Shown in pieces: positions 5,214 through 5,288 of a DNA stretch of 5,288 bases. This DNA is from UBA6952 sp045562575 (GTDB lineage: Bacteria; Chloroflexota; Dehalococcoidia; Lucifugimonadales; UBA6952), in contig JBJKVQ010000036.1 of NCBI GenBank assembly GCA_045562575.1, positions 1-5,288 of the forward strand, given 5' to 3'. Positions within the stretch are counted from its first letter, which is position 1; each line of letters starts with the position of its first letter. The notes beneath the pieces were generated by a model. That model did not search any database and was not told where the DNA came from. It worked only from the letters and a program-made list of their open reading frames with translations. The translations under genes and the position numbers were made by a program.

Positions 5214-5288
5214 TTATTTCGTTGCAAATATTTCTATTGTTTGAGGAATTACGTCAACTTTAATAGGAGTATTTCCGGTTATTTCACC
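5214..5288 (-). CDS. C-terminal end of an unidentified protein (5' part outside window)
   Basis: On the minus strand an open frame enters from the right edge and ends in TAA at 5216-5214, giving 24 residues: GEITGNTPIKVDVIPQTIEI, then FATK. The alternation of polar and hydrophobic residues and the codon use look coding, and the frame ends cleanly before the non-coding gap. The fragment is too short to assign a family. It points the same way as the DUF35 gene and might belong to the same transcription unit, although the 144-nt gap makes separate transcription equally possible. Confidence 0.55.
   Translation of the reverse strand, partial: GEITGNTPIKVDVIPQTIEIFATK

Overview
This AT-rich window (roughly 35-40% GC by eye) is ordinary, densely packed bacterial chromosome. 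It carries clear Shine-Dalgarno sites, a tRNA with an encoded CCA end and a sigma70-type promoter in front of the tRNA. No phage, IS, CRISPR or plasmid functions are visible. The combination of low GC, a DUF35/thiolase-fold pair, a CapA-like metallophosphatase and a PLP aminotransferase would fit an uncultured marine bacterium such as a SAR202-type Chloroflexota. That taxonomic idea is a guess, because no rRNA or marker gene is present.

Layout from left to right. Bases 1-501 (+) are the C-terminal two thirds of a SurE 5'/3'-nucleotidase that begins before the window. It meets, stop codon to stop codon, a minus-strand pair read right to left: a class I/II aminotransferase (2731-1580), then a CapA-family protein (1557-502), 22 nt apart. 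A tRNA-Arg(CCU) lies on the plus strand at 2799-2874 with its own promoter, divergent from the aminotransferase. It converges on a second minus-strand operon, again read right to left: a zinc-ribbon/OB-fold DUF35 protein (5063-4629), a thiolase-fold protein (4559-3258) and a very small capless HAD protein (3247-2906). At the right edge (5288-5214) lie the last 24 codons of another minus-strand gene.

The most informative unit is the DUF35-thiolase-HAD operon. DUF35 zinc-ribbon/OB proteins are known partners of thiolase-superfamily enzymes, including ketothiolases and the Ltp2/ChsH2-type retro-aldolases of steroid side-chain degradation. The thiolase-fold protein here appears to lack the nucleophilic cysteine and the Gly-His-Pro motif of true thiolases, so a C-C lyase (aldolase-like) or other repurposed acyl-CoA activity is more likely than thiolysis. 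The HAD gene is tightly coupled to it: a 10-nt gap, with the ribosome binding site overlapping the thiolase stop codon. No wholly new type of system is evident. The unusual active site and the coupled mini-HAD are the points worth following up.
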